60,040 bases of DNA, from assembly GCA_038248985.1 (NCBI GenBank), contig JBBRWV010000004.1:1-60040 (forward strand). Direction: 5' to 3'. Shown one piece after another: positions 17,142 through 27,517 of the stretch (the stretch's first letter is position 1; every line of letters starts with the position of its first letter). Position numbers and translations under genes: made by a program. Under the pieces are notes generated by a model. It worked only from the letters and a program-made list of their open reading frames with translations. It was not told the origin of the DNA and did no database searches. This DNA is from JBBRWV01 sp038248985. GTDB taxonomy: Bacteria; Planctomycetota; Phycisphaerae; WQYP01.

Positions 17142-19025
17142 TCAGCGATAAAGCCGAACCTCAAATATCCGGGCATGGTCCAGCCCATGCGTGGCCAGAA
17201 CGGTGATCCGCAAAGCGGCAAATGGCTTGAGCACATCCAATGTATGACGGCGCAATCGCTGATAGTTGCCCGTGACCTGCAAAATATCCCGTCATTGTCC
17301 GTTAATCAGGACTGAAACGGCGTAATCGCGCACCGTTTCGGGTTGTGGTTGCCCCCAAAGTTGCTGGGCGTTGCAGCCATCCGATTGCGAAAGCGTCAGC
17401 TCGCAATGCAGGCCGGTATCAAAAATAATTTGCAATTGGCTCGCCGAAGTTGGGTTCATGAATTCCAGTTGTAGATGTGCCGGAAAGCCCGCTGCCGAAT
17501 CGGACATCCAACGATGGGCTGTCTGATTGTCATGAGCGCGTCCGACCGGAGCGCGCCGTTCGCCGTGGACACAACGCGTTTGCCCCGAGGTCACGCACGT
17601 CGCCGGCCCCAACGGCTGTTCAGATGACGCAGTAACTTTGGCGGTACGCGCAAGATCTTTTGCATCCTGATTAAGCTGCCCTACCAGATAACAATCGTCC
17701 CGCAGAAGTTGCTGTTGTAGCGCGTGAAGCGAATTTGGATCGGATGTAAGCGACGCCGGGGAAGTTTCTGGCTAATCGCGTATGCCGCGACCGTTCCAAC
17801 CCCCTGCCCAACCACCGCACAGGTGGCCATAACCCGCGTCGAGGCAAACGCAACGTGGGTTGCCGATATGTCGCGCCCCGCGAAAAGCAAATTGGGAACC
17901 GTGCTGCTGATGCACGACCGGAGAGGAATGTCATACACGCACGGAACGGGGTAAGGGGTATAGGGCGGAAGTTCGGGACGGTCCACACCCTCTGGTGGGT
18001 GGATGTCTATGGCCCAACCGCCATAGGCAATTGCATCGGGCTGGGGCAAGCCTGAAAGTACGCCCGACTCATGCAAAATATGTTGTCCAATGAACCGACG
18101 GCTTTCGCGCTTGCCCGGAATCCACCCGAACCAATCCAAAGCCCAGTTGGTGGCAAGTTCTTTATCCGGTCCGTTCTTAAAATAGTCCCAGATGTCTAGT
18201 GTGATGGCGAGGCATTCTTCCTGGATGGGGGCGTTGTCCTTAATTGTGTGGAGTTGTCCTCCCCACTCCGCCCACAAGTATCCGTATTCAAATCCCATAT
18301 TTGGGCCGCTGCCTTTGTAGGGGCGGAATTTGAAATCTTCTGGCTTGAACTTACGAACCCACGGCGAGGCGACGAAGGGAAGCGGCCGGTCATGTTTGCG
18401 GGCGGTAAAGAGAATCGTCGAACCCAGGGTTTTGTGATCAGGAACGGATTGGGCGTATTACTCACCGAAATCCGTCTGGCCTTCGCGACCATGACGGAAA
18501 GACGCGGAAGCTTCGGCGCCGAGGCGGCCGTCGCCAGTGCAATCGACGAAAATCGTCGCCGCAATACGAAAGCGATCTTCGGTGGACGAGCGATCGGCCA
18601 ACGCCGCTTATGATCGTATCGCCGCTCTTTTCAACCCCGACAACCGTGGTATTGAGCAGGAGCGTGATATTGGGCTCCGCACGAACTTTTTCATACAGGA
18701 TAAGGTCGAGCAAGGAAGCCGAACGCTGGGGGTTACGAACGGCCAGTTCCAGGCGGATTTCTTCCATGATTCCGCCTTCGCGCGTTTCCGTAAGCAGAGC
18801 GCGGTTGCGTCCCCGGCAGCCGTGTTGATCCGCCCCCACAATATGCATGCGGATTTCGGACGAGGCATTTCCGCCGAGAACTGGTCGATCCTGAATCAGA
18901 ACGACCGAAGCGCCGTTGCGCGCCGCCGCAATGGCGCACGGGACGCCGGCCGGGCCTCCGCCCGCAACGACGATATCGCAGGAGAGGAGCTGGAGAGTAA
19001 CGAGCGGCGTAAGGTCTTCGCGCAT
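17142..19025 (-). pseudogene. Decayed FAD-dependent oxidoreductase
   Basis: The intact ancestor would be about 625 residues, from MREDLTPLV at 19025 to ...RIFEVRLYR at 17142. The N-terminal Rossmann motif DIVVAGGGPAGVPCAIAA and the loop LGGNASSEIRMHI belong to the large FAD-dependent oxidoreductase family common in Planctomycetes and Verrucomicrobia, often linked to carbohydrate degradation. At least four lesions are seen: a frameshift near 18600 (after SGDTIISGV, resuming at ADRSSTEDRFRIAATIFVD); an in-frame TAA at 18458-18460; a frameshift near 17745 (after KLPRRR, resuming at HALQQQLLRDDCYLVG); and an in-frame TGA at 17292-17294, after which coding resumes in the same frame as RDILQVTGNYQRLRR. 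The C-terminal beta-sandwich-like part is still readable. Lesions of two kinds in one gene make assembly error an unlikely sole cause. Confidence 0.88.
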
Positions 19026-19110
19026 GTGGAAACCTAGGGAGATGGGAGATGTTAATGAAGGATTGACTACGTTAGCCACTGAAAAAAACCACTGTCCAGC
19101 CGCTAATTCG

Positions 19111-19138
19111 CTTTGTCCTGAAAACGGCGTGCTACAAT
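19111..19138 (+). promoter_or_regulatory. Candidate sigma70 promoter of the transglutaminase cluster
   Basis: An extended -10 element, TGCTACAAT (TACAAT at 19133-19138), lies 16 bases after a weak -35, CTTTGT (19111-19116), and about 34 bases before the ATG at 19173. It is the only convincing promoter seen ahead of the cluster. Confidence 0.5.
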
Positions 19139-19172
19139 CACACGCGACCCCGCGCATTTTGGAGCCGAAGAG

Positions 19173-20189
19173 ATGAGTGTCGTACCTATCACCAACGTTA
19201 TTCGCCGACTGAGTATCGTTCATGCCACAACTTACAGCTATGACCAGACGGTGACCAAGTCGGCCCACCGACTGCATCTGCGGCCGATCAACGATTGGCG
19301 ACAGCACGTCAGTGCCTATTCCCTGACAACGAATCCGCCGGTGGACGTCGTGGAATTTGAAGATGTTTTCGGCAACTTCATGGCCCGGTTTGACATCAAC
19401 ACACCGTATGCCGAGCTCTCAATCCGCGCCGAGAGCGTCGTGGAAGTGTTGGATATTGATCCCTTTCTATTCACGAAGAACCTGGCGAATCGACCCACGT
19501 TGCCGCTGGTGTGGATGCCGTGGGAATTAAAGATGCTGCAACCCTATCTGACACCGCAGGAATTGCCGGATACGCAATTGAAGGAGATATATGATTTCAC
19601 GACAGGGATCGCGGCACAGAATAATCAGGACATATTGGAGACATTGTTCGCGATCAACCTGACGCTATTCAAGGATTTCAAATATGTGCCGGGATCGACC
19701 ACGAATGCGACGACGCCCTTCGAAGTGTTGATGAACAAACAGGGAGTATGCCAAGATTTCGCGAATCTGTTCATCACCATGGCCCGGCTGCTGAGCCTGC
19801 CCGCGCGGTATGTGTGCGGATACATCTACACGGGGAACACCGGAGAGGCCCGGGCACAGTCGGACGCCTCGCATGCGTGGGTGCAGATTTACATTCCGAA
19901 TGCGGGCTGGAAAGACTTTGACCCGACGAATGGCAACATCCCGCATCTGGATCATGTGCGCGTCGGATACGGACGGAATTGGCGCGATACTGCGCCGGCG
20001 GCGGGGACGCTTTACTCGCCGGCCAATGAATTGATGAAAATTGATGTGCAGGTGATAGACCTGGCGAATGATCAACGAATGAAAACCCCGTTCACGCAAA
20101 TGACCAATCATGCATCAGGTTCTGCACCGCGATCAAGCACCACGGCGCAGGCACAGCAGCGCGGCCCCGGTGCTTCCGTGAAGGGGTGA
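19173..20189 (+). CDS. Transglutaminase-like cysteine protein
   Basis: 338 residues. The N-terminal beta domain (residues about 10-90, HATTYSYDQTVTKSAHRLHL) is the bacterial transglutaminase-like N region. The core follows with the papain-like triad: Cys193 in GVCQDFANL, His234 in DASHAWVQIY and Asp250 in DFDPTN. Such proteins hydrolyse or form amide bonds; no signal peptide is seen, so it acts in the cytoplasm. First gene of the cluster ending at 31478. The last 30 residues are Ser/Ala/Gln-rich and probably disordered. The gap of 173 bases to the next gene holds no further gene. Confidence 0.9.
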   Translation: MSVVPITNVIRRLSIVHATTYSYDQTVTKSAHRLHLRPINDWRQHVSAYSLTTNPPVDVVEFEDVFGNFMARFDINTPYAELSIRAESVVEVLDIDPFLFTKNLANRPTLPLVWMPWELKMLQPYLTPQELPDTQLKEIYDFTTGIAAQNNQDILETLFAINLTLFKDFKYVPGSTTNATTPFEVLMNKQGVCQDFANLFITMARLLSLPARYVCGYIYTGNTGEARAQSDASHAWVQIYIPNAGWKDFDPTNGNIPHLDHVRVGYGRNWRDTAPAAGTLYSPANELMKIDVQVIDLANDQRMKTPFTQMTNHASGSAPRSSTTAQAQQRGPGASVKG

Positions 20190-20362
20190 TACACGGCCCA
20201 CTGTTACGGGCAATCGGACACGGATTCTGTGCTGGCATAGCGGGGAGGGGTCTGCTATTCTTTTCAGCGGCGAGAGAAAATCCATTCAAGGAAACGTAGG
20301 GACTTAGTCACACCGTAGCTTGCGCGCGGTGGATGCATTGTTTTGTCTGGAGTTTCCGACGC

Positions 20363-23300
20363 ATGGCCATACATGTTGCACTCAATCATGTCACCCATTA
20401 CCAGTACGACCGCATGGTCAACATGTCGCCGCACATCGTGCGTCTGCGTCCGGCGCCGCACACGCGCACGCCCATCCATGCGTATTCACTGAAAATCACG
20501 CCCGAAGCGGGGAAACATTTCATCAATTGGCAGCAGGACCCGTATTCCAATTATCTAGCCCGGCTGGTTTTTCCAGAACCTGCCAAGGAATTGCGCGTGG
20601 AGGTAGACCTGGTCTGCGAAATGACGGTGATCAACCCCTTTGATTTTTTTGTGGAAGCATCGGCGGAGAAATCGCCGTTTGTTTATGAGCCGATTCTGCG
20701 GAAAGAATTGCTGCCCTATTTTGAAACGAGTGCGCCGGGGCCTTTGCTGGCGGCGCTGGTCAAGAAGCTGAAACGCAAGGACATTCGCACCATCGACTAC
20801 ATCGTAGAGATCAATGCGACACTGAACCGGATGCTGAAGTATCTGATCCGGTTGGAACCGGGTGTCCAAACGCCGGAAGAAACGTTGCAGACAAAGCTGG
20901 GATCATGCCGGGATTTCGCCTGGCTGCAGGTGCATTTGCTGCGGCATTTGGGCATGGCGGCGCGTTTTGTGTCGGGATATCTGATACAACTCGTGGCGGA
21001 TGTAAAGTCACTAGACGGGCCGTCGGGGACGGAAGTGGACTTCACCGATCTGCACGCCTGGGCCGAGGTGTATCTGCCGGGCGCGGGATGGATCGGGTTG
21101 GATGCCACATCAGGGCTGTTGACCGGCGAGGGGCATATTCCGCTGGCCTGCACGGCGGAGCCAATCTCCGCGGCGCCCATCACCGGTGCAACGGACACCT
21201 GTGAATCAGTATTGAAGCATACGATGTCCGTGCGGCGTGTGTATGAAGATCCGCGAGTGACGAAGCCCTATACCGATGAAGAGTGGTTGGAAATTGAAGC
21301 GCTGGGGCACCTGGTCGATCGCAAGTTGAAGGCTGGGGATGTGCGTTTGACGATGGGTGGCGAGCCAACATTCATTTCGATCGATGATATGGATGGCGCG
21401 GAGTGGAACACGGCGGCCATGGGGCTGCTGAAGAGAAAACTAGGTGGGCAGTTGTTCAAGCGCCTGCGAACGCGATTTGCCGCGGGCGGCTTTTTGCATT
21501 TTGGACAGGGGAAGTGGTATCCCGGCGAATCTTTGCCGCGCTGGGCGCTGGGATGCTATTGGCGGAAGGATGGCCAGCCGATCTGGCAGGAGCCAGCGTT
21601 GATCGCCGACGATGAAACGGATTACGGCCATGGCGAAAAGGACGCGAAGCGTTTCATCACTGAGCTGGCGCATCGCCTGGGGGTGGCGCCGGAGTATGCA
21701 CTGCCCGGATATGAAGATGCGTTTTACTATCTGTGGAAAGAGCGGAGATTGCCAACGAACGTCGATCCGTTCGACAGCAAGTTGGAGAACCAGGAAGATC
21801 GGGCGCGACTGGCCAAGGTATTTGAACAGGGGCTTGAGAAGGTGGTGGGTTATGCCCTGCCGTTGAAGCCGACCGGGCGGTCTGCGGCGCGATGGGCATC
21901 GGGGAGTTGGCGCTTCCGTGCAGAGCGAATGTATTTGTTGCCGGGGGATTCGCCGATGGGATTCCGGCTGCCGCTGGATTCACTGGCCTGGGTGACGAAG
22001 AGCGACTATCCGTCGGTGTACGAGCGTGACCCGTTTGAAGTCGTGCCAGCATTGCCTGAACCGCGCTTGGCGCGGCAAAGATACATAGGAAAACCTACGG
22101 AGACGAGCACACCTGAAGGCGATCGCGAGCAGAAGTTGGATGGCCCCCCCACCACACTTGATCGTGCGGCACTCGAAGGTGTAGGGATGGCGCATCCGCA
22201 TGCCATCGGAAAAATTGCATCGGGAGGCTATGAGGAACCTACCAGTGGCGCGGCGATGGGCGTGGGGAAATCCGCGATCTTGACGCTGGGAAAATCTGCG
22301 CCGAACGCCATTCGCACGGCGTTGTGTGTGGAGACCCGAAAAGGGAAATTGCACATATTCATGCCCCCGATGCGCTACATCGAAGACTACATCGATCTGG
22401 TGGAAACCATTGAAGAGACGGCGTCAAAACTGAAAACGCCGGTGGTGATTGAGGGTTACACGCCGCCCCACGATCCACGGATCAATCATTTGAAGGTAAC
22501 GCCTGATCCGGGCGTGATCGAAGTGAACGTGCAGCCGGTACACACGTGGGACGACGCCGTGAAGGTGACCAACGGACTGTATGAGGATGCGTACTATTCG
22601 CGATTGGGCACCGATAAATTCATGGTCGATGGGCGTCACTCGGGAACGGGTGGCGGGAACCATATTGTGGTCGGCGGGGAGGTGCCTCAAGATTCGCCGT
22701 TTTTGCGGCGGCCCGATCTGCTAAAGTCGCTGGTGGCATACTGGCACAATCATCCTTCCTTGTCGTACCTCTTTTCCGGCCTGTTTATTGGTCCGACCTC
22801 CCAAGCGCCGCGCGCCGATGAAGGGCGATCGGACAATCTGTACGAGTTGGAAATTGCAATACAGCAGGTGAAGCCGGGCATTGCTCCGCAACCGTGGCTG
22901 GTAGATCGATTGTTCCGAAACCTGCTGATCGATCTGACGGGCAATACCCATCGCGCGGAATTCTGCATCGACAAGATGTATTCACCGGACTCCTCGAGCG
23001 GGCGGTTGGGCCTCGTGGAATTCCGCGGTTTTGAGATGCCACCGCACCCGCGGATGTCGCTCACGCAGCAATTGCTGTTGCGTTCGCTGATAGCGCGGTT
23101 CTGGGAAAAGCCCTATGACGCGCCACTGGTGCGCTGGGGCACGGAATTGCACGACCGGTTTCTTCTGCCGCATTTTGTTTCCGCCGATTTTGAGGACGTG
23201 CTTTCGGGCCTCAATTCCGCGGGATTTCCCTTAATGAAAAAGTGGTTTGCGCCGCACTTTGAGTTTCGGTTTCCCATTCACGGATATGTGGATTTGGCAC

Positions 23301-23818
23301 ATATTGGGGGAATCCACTTGGAACTCCGGCAGGCAATCGAGCCATGGAACGTGCTGGGCGAAGAGCCGGCCGGCGGCGGGACGGCGAGATTTGTCGACTC
23401 GTCGGTGGAGCGGTTGCAAGTAAAAGTGACCGGCCGCGTGAACCCGCGTCATGTGCTGGCGGTCAACGGTGTGGCGGTTCCTCTGCACAACACCGGTCGT
23501 GTGGGTGAGTTTGTCGCCGGGGTGCGCTATCGGGCGTGGCAGCCGCCCTCGTGTCTGCATCCGACAATTCCAGCCCATGGGCCGCTGGTTTTCGACCTGG
23601 TGGATACGTGGAATGACAAGTCTGTCGGGGGATGCACGTATAATGTGGCTCACCCGGGCGGGCGGTCTTACGATGATTTCCCGATCAATGCGTTTGCTGC
23701 CGAGGCACGGCGCGTGGCACGATTCTTCAAGTTTGGCCATACTCCGGGAACGATCAAGGTCCGGACGGTGACCCCTTCGCTGGAGTTTCCCCTCACGATG
23801 GACTTGCGCAGGTCATAG
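20363..23818 (+). CDS. Transglutaminase-DUF2126 fusion protein
   Basis: 1151 residues. Residues 1-290 form a transglutaminase-like unit (N-terminal HVTHYQYDR; Cys182 in GSCRDFAWL; His in DLHAWAEVYL; GLDATSG). Residues about 320-1140 are DUF2126, a large domain almost always found with this transglutaminase type, with recurring motifs such as RLTMGGEPTFISIDD, HFGQGKWYPGESLPRWAL, MPPMRYIEDY, RHSGTGGGNHIVVGG and HGHVDL-like HGYVDLAHIGG. It is likely an amide-bond ligase or peptidase working with the ATP-grasp neighbour. The ATG at 20363 follows TGGAG ten bases upstream; an in-frame start at 20333 is less likely. An 83-base gap separates it from the next gene. Confidence 0.93.
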   Translation: MAIHVALNHVTHYQYDRMVNMSPHIVRLRPAPHTRTPIHAYSLKITPEAGKHFINWQQDPYSNYLARLVFPEPAKELRVEVDLVCEMTVINPFDFFVEASAEKSPFVYEPILRKELLPYFETSAPGPLLAALVKKLKRKDIRTIDYIVEINATLNRMLKYLIRLEPGVQTPEETLQTKLGSCRDFAWLQVHLLRHLGMAARFVSGYLIQLVADVKSLDGPSGTEVDFTDLHAWAEVYLPGAGWIGLDATSGLLTGEGHIPLACTAEPISAAPITGATDTCESVLKHTMSVRRVYEDPRVTKPYTDEEWLEIEALGHLVDRKLKAGDVRLTMGGEPTFISIDDMDGAEWNTAAMGLLKRKLGGQLFKRLRTRFAAGGFLHFGQGKWYPGESLPRWALGCYWRKDGQPIWQEPALIADDETDYGHGEKDAKRFITELAHRLGVAPEYALPGYEDAFYYLWKERRLPTNVDPFDSKLENQEDRARLAKVFEQGLEKVVGYALPLKPTGRSAARWASGSWRFRAERMYLLPGDSPMGFRLPLDSLAWVTKSDYPSVYERDPFEVVPALPEPRLARQRYIGKPTETSTPEGDREQKLDGPPTTLDRAALEGVGMAHPHAIGKIASGGYEEPTSGAAMGVGKSAILTLGKSAPNAIRTALCVETRKGKLHIFMPPMRYIEDYIDLVETIEETASKLKTPVVIEGYTPPHDPRINHLKVTPDPGVIEVNVQPVHTWDDAVKVTNGLYEDAYYSRLGTDKFMVDGRHSGTGGGNHIVVGGEVPQDSPFLRRPDLLKSLVAYWHNHPSLSYLFSGLFIGPTSQAPRADEGRSDNLYELEIAIQQVKPGIAPQPWLVDRLFRNLLIDLTGNTHRAEFCIDKMYSPDSSSGRLGLVEFRGFEMPPHPRMSLTQQLLLRSLIARFWEKPYDAPLVRWGTELHDRFLLPHFVSADFEDVLSGLNSAGFPLMKKWFAPHFEFRFPIHGYVDLAHIGGIHLELRQAIEPWNVLGEEPAGGGTARFVDSSVERLQVKVTGRVNPRHVLAVNGVAVPLHNTGRVGEFVAGVRYRAWQPPSCLHPTIPAHGPLVFDLVDTWNDKSVGGCTYNVAHPGGRSYDDFPINAFAAEARRVARFFKFGHTPGTIKVRTVTPSLEFPLTMDLRRS

Positions 23819-23901
23819 GTCAAAAAAACTACGGAATTCTGACTGCAGAAATCAGAAATTTAGGTCGATCTCCATTATTCTGAATCTCATGGTTCTGCAT
23901 C

Positions 23902-26568
23902 ATGCAGAACCCTTGGCCGCCGGACCCGAACTCTATGCAAACTGACCTGCCCACCAACATGGAAGACGATTCGCCCCCACCCGGGGCGGCCGAGTTGCCA
24001 CCACGGCAGACCCAAGACCGTCCCACGCACTCCGGGTTATGCGGCGCGTACGTCCCGCCAGCAACTATCTTCGATGAAATGGAAGAACGTGATGGCTCGG
24101 TGCGGCCGCACTGGAACATGTTTGTCAACCTGCTCGATGATCTGGGGCCCACAGAATTGCATCGGCGGTGGGACACGGCCCGGCAGTTGATCCATGACAA
24201 CGGCGTTACGTACAACGTATATGGCGATCCTGCGGGGATGGATCGCCCATGGAATCTGGACGCAATTCCCATGCTGTTTGGGCCGGAAGAATGGCAGCGG
24301 CTGGCCGATGGGTTGACGCAGCGGGCACGCTTGTTTGACGCAATTCTGTTCGACATTTACGGGCCCCAACGCACTCTGCATGAGGGAATACTGCCGCACG
24401 AACTCATTTTTTCCCATCCCAATTTCCTGCGCCCCATGCACGGCGTGCAGACGCCGGGATCGCGGTGGATGCATCTATACGCGGCTGATGTTTGCCGAGG
24501 TCCGGACGGGAATCTGTGGGTAATGGGCGATCGGACGCAGGCGCCGTCGGGGGCGGGTTATGCTTTAGAGAATCGGCTGGTGATCAGCCGGGCCCTGCCG
24601 GATGTATTTCGCGATTGCCGCGTGCGCCGATTGGCTACCTACTTCCGCACGATGCGCGAGACCCTCAAAGCGTTGGCGCCGCACGATCGCGATAATCCGC
24701 GCATCGTCCTGCTGACTCCGGGCCCGTACAACGAAACATACTTTGAGCACGCCTACCTGGCTCGATACCTGGGGTACACGCTGGTGGAAGCCGGCGATTT
24801 GACGGTGCGCGATAACCACGTCTACCTGAAAACGCTCGGAGGTTTGCAGCAGGTCGATGTCGTATTGCGGCGTCAGGACGATGATTTCTGCGATGCGTTG
24901 GAATTGCGAAATGAATCCACCCTGGGCATACCGGGGCTCGTGCAAGCCGTGTACGCGGGGAACGTGGCGATCGCCAATGCCCTGGGGTCGGGGATTCTTG
25001 AAACGCCGGCGCTTCTGGGATATCTGCCGCGACTATGCAAATTTCTGCTGGGCGAAGAGTTGAGAATGCCGTCGGTCAACTCCTTCTGGTGCGGCGAGGC
25101 GACGGGGCGCAGCCATGTGCTGGCAAATCTGCATCGAATGGTAATTAAGCTGTTTTGTCCGGGGCCCAAGCGCGAAGTGCTTTTTGGCAAACAACTCAGC
25201 CAGAGGCAATTGGAGGATCTGCGGGCACGAATTCTGGCTTGCCCGCGCGAATTTGTCGGTGAGGAGCAAATCACGCTGTCCACGGCGCCGGTGTTGGTGG
25301 GGAATAAAGTGGTGCCGCGGCACGTCTCGATCCGGGCGCACCTCGTGGCGACTCCGGATGGTTACGCCGTGATGCCGGGTGGGTTGACGCGATTCTCCGC
25401 GTCGGCCGACACGATGGTGGTATCGATGCAAAAGGGGGGTGGGTCGAAGGACACGTGGGTGTTGTCGGGCGGGCCGGTCGACCCGTTTTCGTTGCTTCAG
25501 CCGGCCGGTCAAGCGGTGGAAATCAACCGATCAGGCGGTGATTTACCCTCTCGAGTGGCGGATAATCTCTATTGGTTGGGGCGCTATATGGAGCGTGCCG
25601 AGGGACTCGCTCGCGTGTGCCGGGGAACCTTGGCGCGCCTGGCGGACACCAACCTGGAAGCCGCGCCGGAGCTGCTGACATTGCTGACCACGCTGTCACG
25701 CGAAGGGTCGGGCGAGGGCACCACCGAGAAGGCAGATCTGGCGGCGCACCCAGAGCAGCGATTGGCCCGCATTCTCTTTGATGAAACGTATCCCCAAGGC
25801 CTGCAGTCAACGCTCGGATCGATCTACCGGATCGCCAGCCTGGTGCGTGACCGCATCTCGGTCGATACTTGGCGAATCATTAACCGCTTCGACGAGGACT
25901 TTCCGTCAACCGGAAATCTAGATGTGCAGATCAACGAAATTTTGCCCGCGCTCGACCGCCTGATTATCACCTTCGCGGCGTTCGGCGGTCTGGCGATGGA
26001 ATCCATGACGCGCGGACATGCGTGGCGCTTTCTGGACATGGGCCGTCGAGTTGAACGTTCCCTGCAGCTGATCGCATTGTTGCGCGGCACGCTGGCCCAA
26101 AGCATTCGTCGCGAGTCGGCGTTGCTCGAAGCCGTGCTCGAAATTGCCGACAGCGCCCTGACTTATCGGCGACGCTATTTGAGCACCTTACAGGTGGCAC
26201 CGGTGCTCGATCTTCTCCTGTGCGATGAATCCAATCCGCGAGCGGTGGCCTTTCAGTTGAGCTGGCTGACGGAGCATGTCGAAGCATTGCCGCGTGCGGG
26301 AGGAACCACCAAACGCAGCGCCGAGGAACGCATTCTGTTGCGCATTTTGACCGCCGTTCGCTTGCTCGATGTAAACGCCGAAGCCACCGTGGATGCCAGC
26401 GGCCGGCGCCCGCGACTGGAGCATTTACTTACCGCTTTGAGCACAGATGTTTATTCGCTCTCGGACATGATCAGCCAAAGCTACCTGAGCCACGCAGTGG
26501 CGAGTCGCCAGTTGGGAACCATGATACACAACATAAGACATGACACGCATTTTCAGATCGACACATAG
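23902..26568 (+). CDS. Circularly permuted ATP-grasp / alpha-E fusion protein
   Basis: 888 residues. Residues about 60-535 are a circularly permuted ATP-grasp domain: ELIFSHPNFLRPMHGV, DRTQAPSGAGYALENR, ILETPALLGYLPRLCKFLLG and MPGGLTRFS are typical, with KGGGSKDTWVL closing it. Residues about 545-880 form an alpha-E (DUF403) helical domain starting VADNLYWLGRYMERAEGL. Elsewhere these two domains are usually separate neighbouring genes, as they are at 28842 and 30477 here. ATP-grasp enzymes join carboxylates to amines with ATP; the role of alpha-E is not known, though the pair is predicted to act in peptide or amide synthesis. The first 50 residues are Pro/Asp-rich and poorly conserved, so a later start is possible. 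Confidence 0.93.
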   Translation: MQNPWPPDPNSMQTDLPTNMEDDSPPPGAAELPPRQTQDRPTHSGLCGAYVPPATIFDEMEERDGSVRPHWNMFVNLLDDLGPTELHRRWDTARQLIHDNGVTYNVYGDPAGMDRPWNLDAIPMLFGPEEWQRLADGLTQRARLFDAILFDIYGPQRTLHEGILPHELIFSHPNFLRPMHGVQTPGSRWMHLYAADVCRGPDGNLWVMGDRTQAPSGAGYALENRLVISRALPDVFRDCRVRRLATYFRTMRETLKALAPHDRDNPRIVLLTPGPYNETYFEHAYLARYLGYTLVEAGDLTVRDNHVYLKTLGGLQQVDVVLRRQDDDFCDALELRNESTLGIPGLVQAVYAGNVAIANALGSGILETPALLGYLPRLCKFLLGEELRMPSVNSFWCGEATGRSHVLANLHRMVIKLFCPGPKREVLFGKQLSQRQLEDLRARILACPREFVGEEQITLSTAPVLVGNKVVPRHVSIRAHLVATPDGYAVMPGGLTRFSASADTMVVSMQKGGGSKDTWVLSGGPVDPFSLLQPAGQAVEINRSGGDLPSRVADNLYWLGRYMERAEGLARVCRGTLARLADTNLEAAPELLTLLTTLSREGSGEGTTEKADLAAHPEQRLARILFDETYPQGLQSTLGSIYRIASLVRDRISVDTWRIINRFDEDFPSTGNLDVQINEILPALDRLIITFAAFGGLAMESMTRGHAWRFLDMGRRVERSLQLIALLRGTLAQSIRRESALLEAVLEIADSALTYRRRYLSTLQVAPVLDLLLCDESNPRAVAFQLSWLTEHVEALPRAGGTTKRSAEERILLRILTAVRLLDVNAEATVDASGRRPRLEHLLTALSTDVYSLSDMISQSYLSHAVASRQLGTMIHNIRHDTHFQIDT

Positions 26569-26594
26569 AATCTGGGTTGAAAGGCGCGGCATTC

Positions 26595-27488
26595 ATGCCC
26601 CAATATCGCATACGTCATCTCACCCGTTATACATACGAGGAACCCGTGTCGGTCTGCCACAACCTGGCACATTTGCTGCCGCGCCAAAGCCCCCGCCATT
26701 TTTGGTCGTATGCCGATCTGGAGATTTCCCCGGTGCCCGCCGTTCATTCGGAACGAATCGATTACTTCGGAAATCGCCTGACTTTTTTTGCGATTCAGGA
26801 GCCGCATCGCGAACTCAACGTTCTTGCGAAATCGATTGTCAAGATTGAACCCACAGGCGAAGAAAATATAAGCCTCTTCGGCAGCCCCGCGGCTGCGTCG
26901 TGGGAATCCGTTCGTGACCACATGTGCGAGCGGCTCTGGGGAGACGATCTCGAGGCGTCACAGTTCGTGTATGAATCGCCCGGCGTCCAGGCCACCCCCG
27001 AAGTCCATGATTATGCCCAAGTAAGCTTCACGCCCAACCGGCCCATCGGCGAGGCCCTGCTCGACCTGACCTCGCGAATCCACCATGAATTTGTCTACGA
27101 TACCAAAGCGACAACGGCCACGACGACTCTCCCGGAAATCATGAACGCCCGTCGCGGCGTCTGTCAGGATTTCGCCCATCTGCAAATTGGCTGCTTGCGA
27201 TCCCTCGGGCTTCCCGCACGTTATGTTTCCGGATATCTCCTGACGGTGCCTCCGCCGGGAACTGCCCGGTTGGTCGGGGCGGATGCTTCCCATGCGTGGC
27301 TCAGTTTGTATATTCCCGGCCATGGGTGGCTGGACATTGACCCGACCAATGATCTGATTCCTTCGGAAAAGCACATCACCATTGCCTGGGGACGGGATTT
27401 CGGCGATGTTTCACCATTGCGCGGGGTGATATTGGGTGGCGGCAAACATACCATTCATGTTTCCGTCGATGTTTCTCCGTTAAAGTAG
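26595..27488 (+). CDS. Transglutaminase-like protein
   Basis: 297 residues. It has the N-terminal beta domain (IRHLTRYTYEEPVSVCHNLA, the usual opening) and a C-terminal core with Cys near residue 190 in RRGVCQDFAHLQ, His in DASHAWLSLYIP and Asp in DIDPTNDL. It closes with the HVSVDV ending common to this type. The ATG at 26595 was chosen because MPQYRIRHLTRY is the family's usual start; the AAGG site upstream is modest. It lies 26 bases after the ATP-grasp/alpha-E gene and is most likely in the same operon. Third transglutaminase of the cluster and different from the other two outside the active site. Confidence 0.92.
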   Translation: MPQYRIRHLTRYTYEEPVSVCHNLAHLLPRQSPRHFWSYADLEISPVPAVHSERIDYFGNRLTFFAIQEPHRELNVLAKSIVKIEPTGEENISLFGSPAAASWESVRDHMCERLWGDDLEASQFVYESPGVQATPEVHDYAQVSFTPNRPIGEALLDLTSRIHHEFVYDTKATTATTTLPEIMNARRGVCQDFAHLQIGCLRSLGLPARYVSGYLLTVPPPGTARLVGADASHAWLSLYIPGHGWLDIDPTNDLIPSEKHITIAWGRDFGDVSPLRGVILGGGKHTIHVSVDVSPLK

Positions 27489-27517
27489 CTCCGCCAATGC
27501 GTCTAAGGAGTCCGAGC

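Noticed and set aside
17103..17315. Possible 70-codon plus-strand gene.
   Set aside because: It lies on the tail of the decayed oxidoreductase, whose minus-strand reading explains the sequence.
17292..19025. Several separate genes in place of one decayed oxidoreductase.
   Set aside because: The fragments align in order to one family and join at four definable lesions; none has its own start signals.
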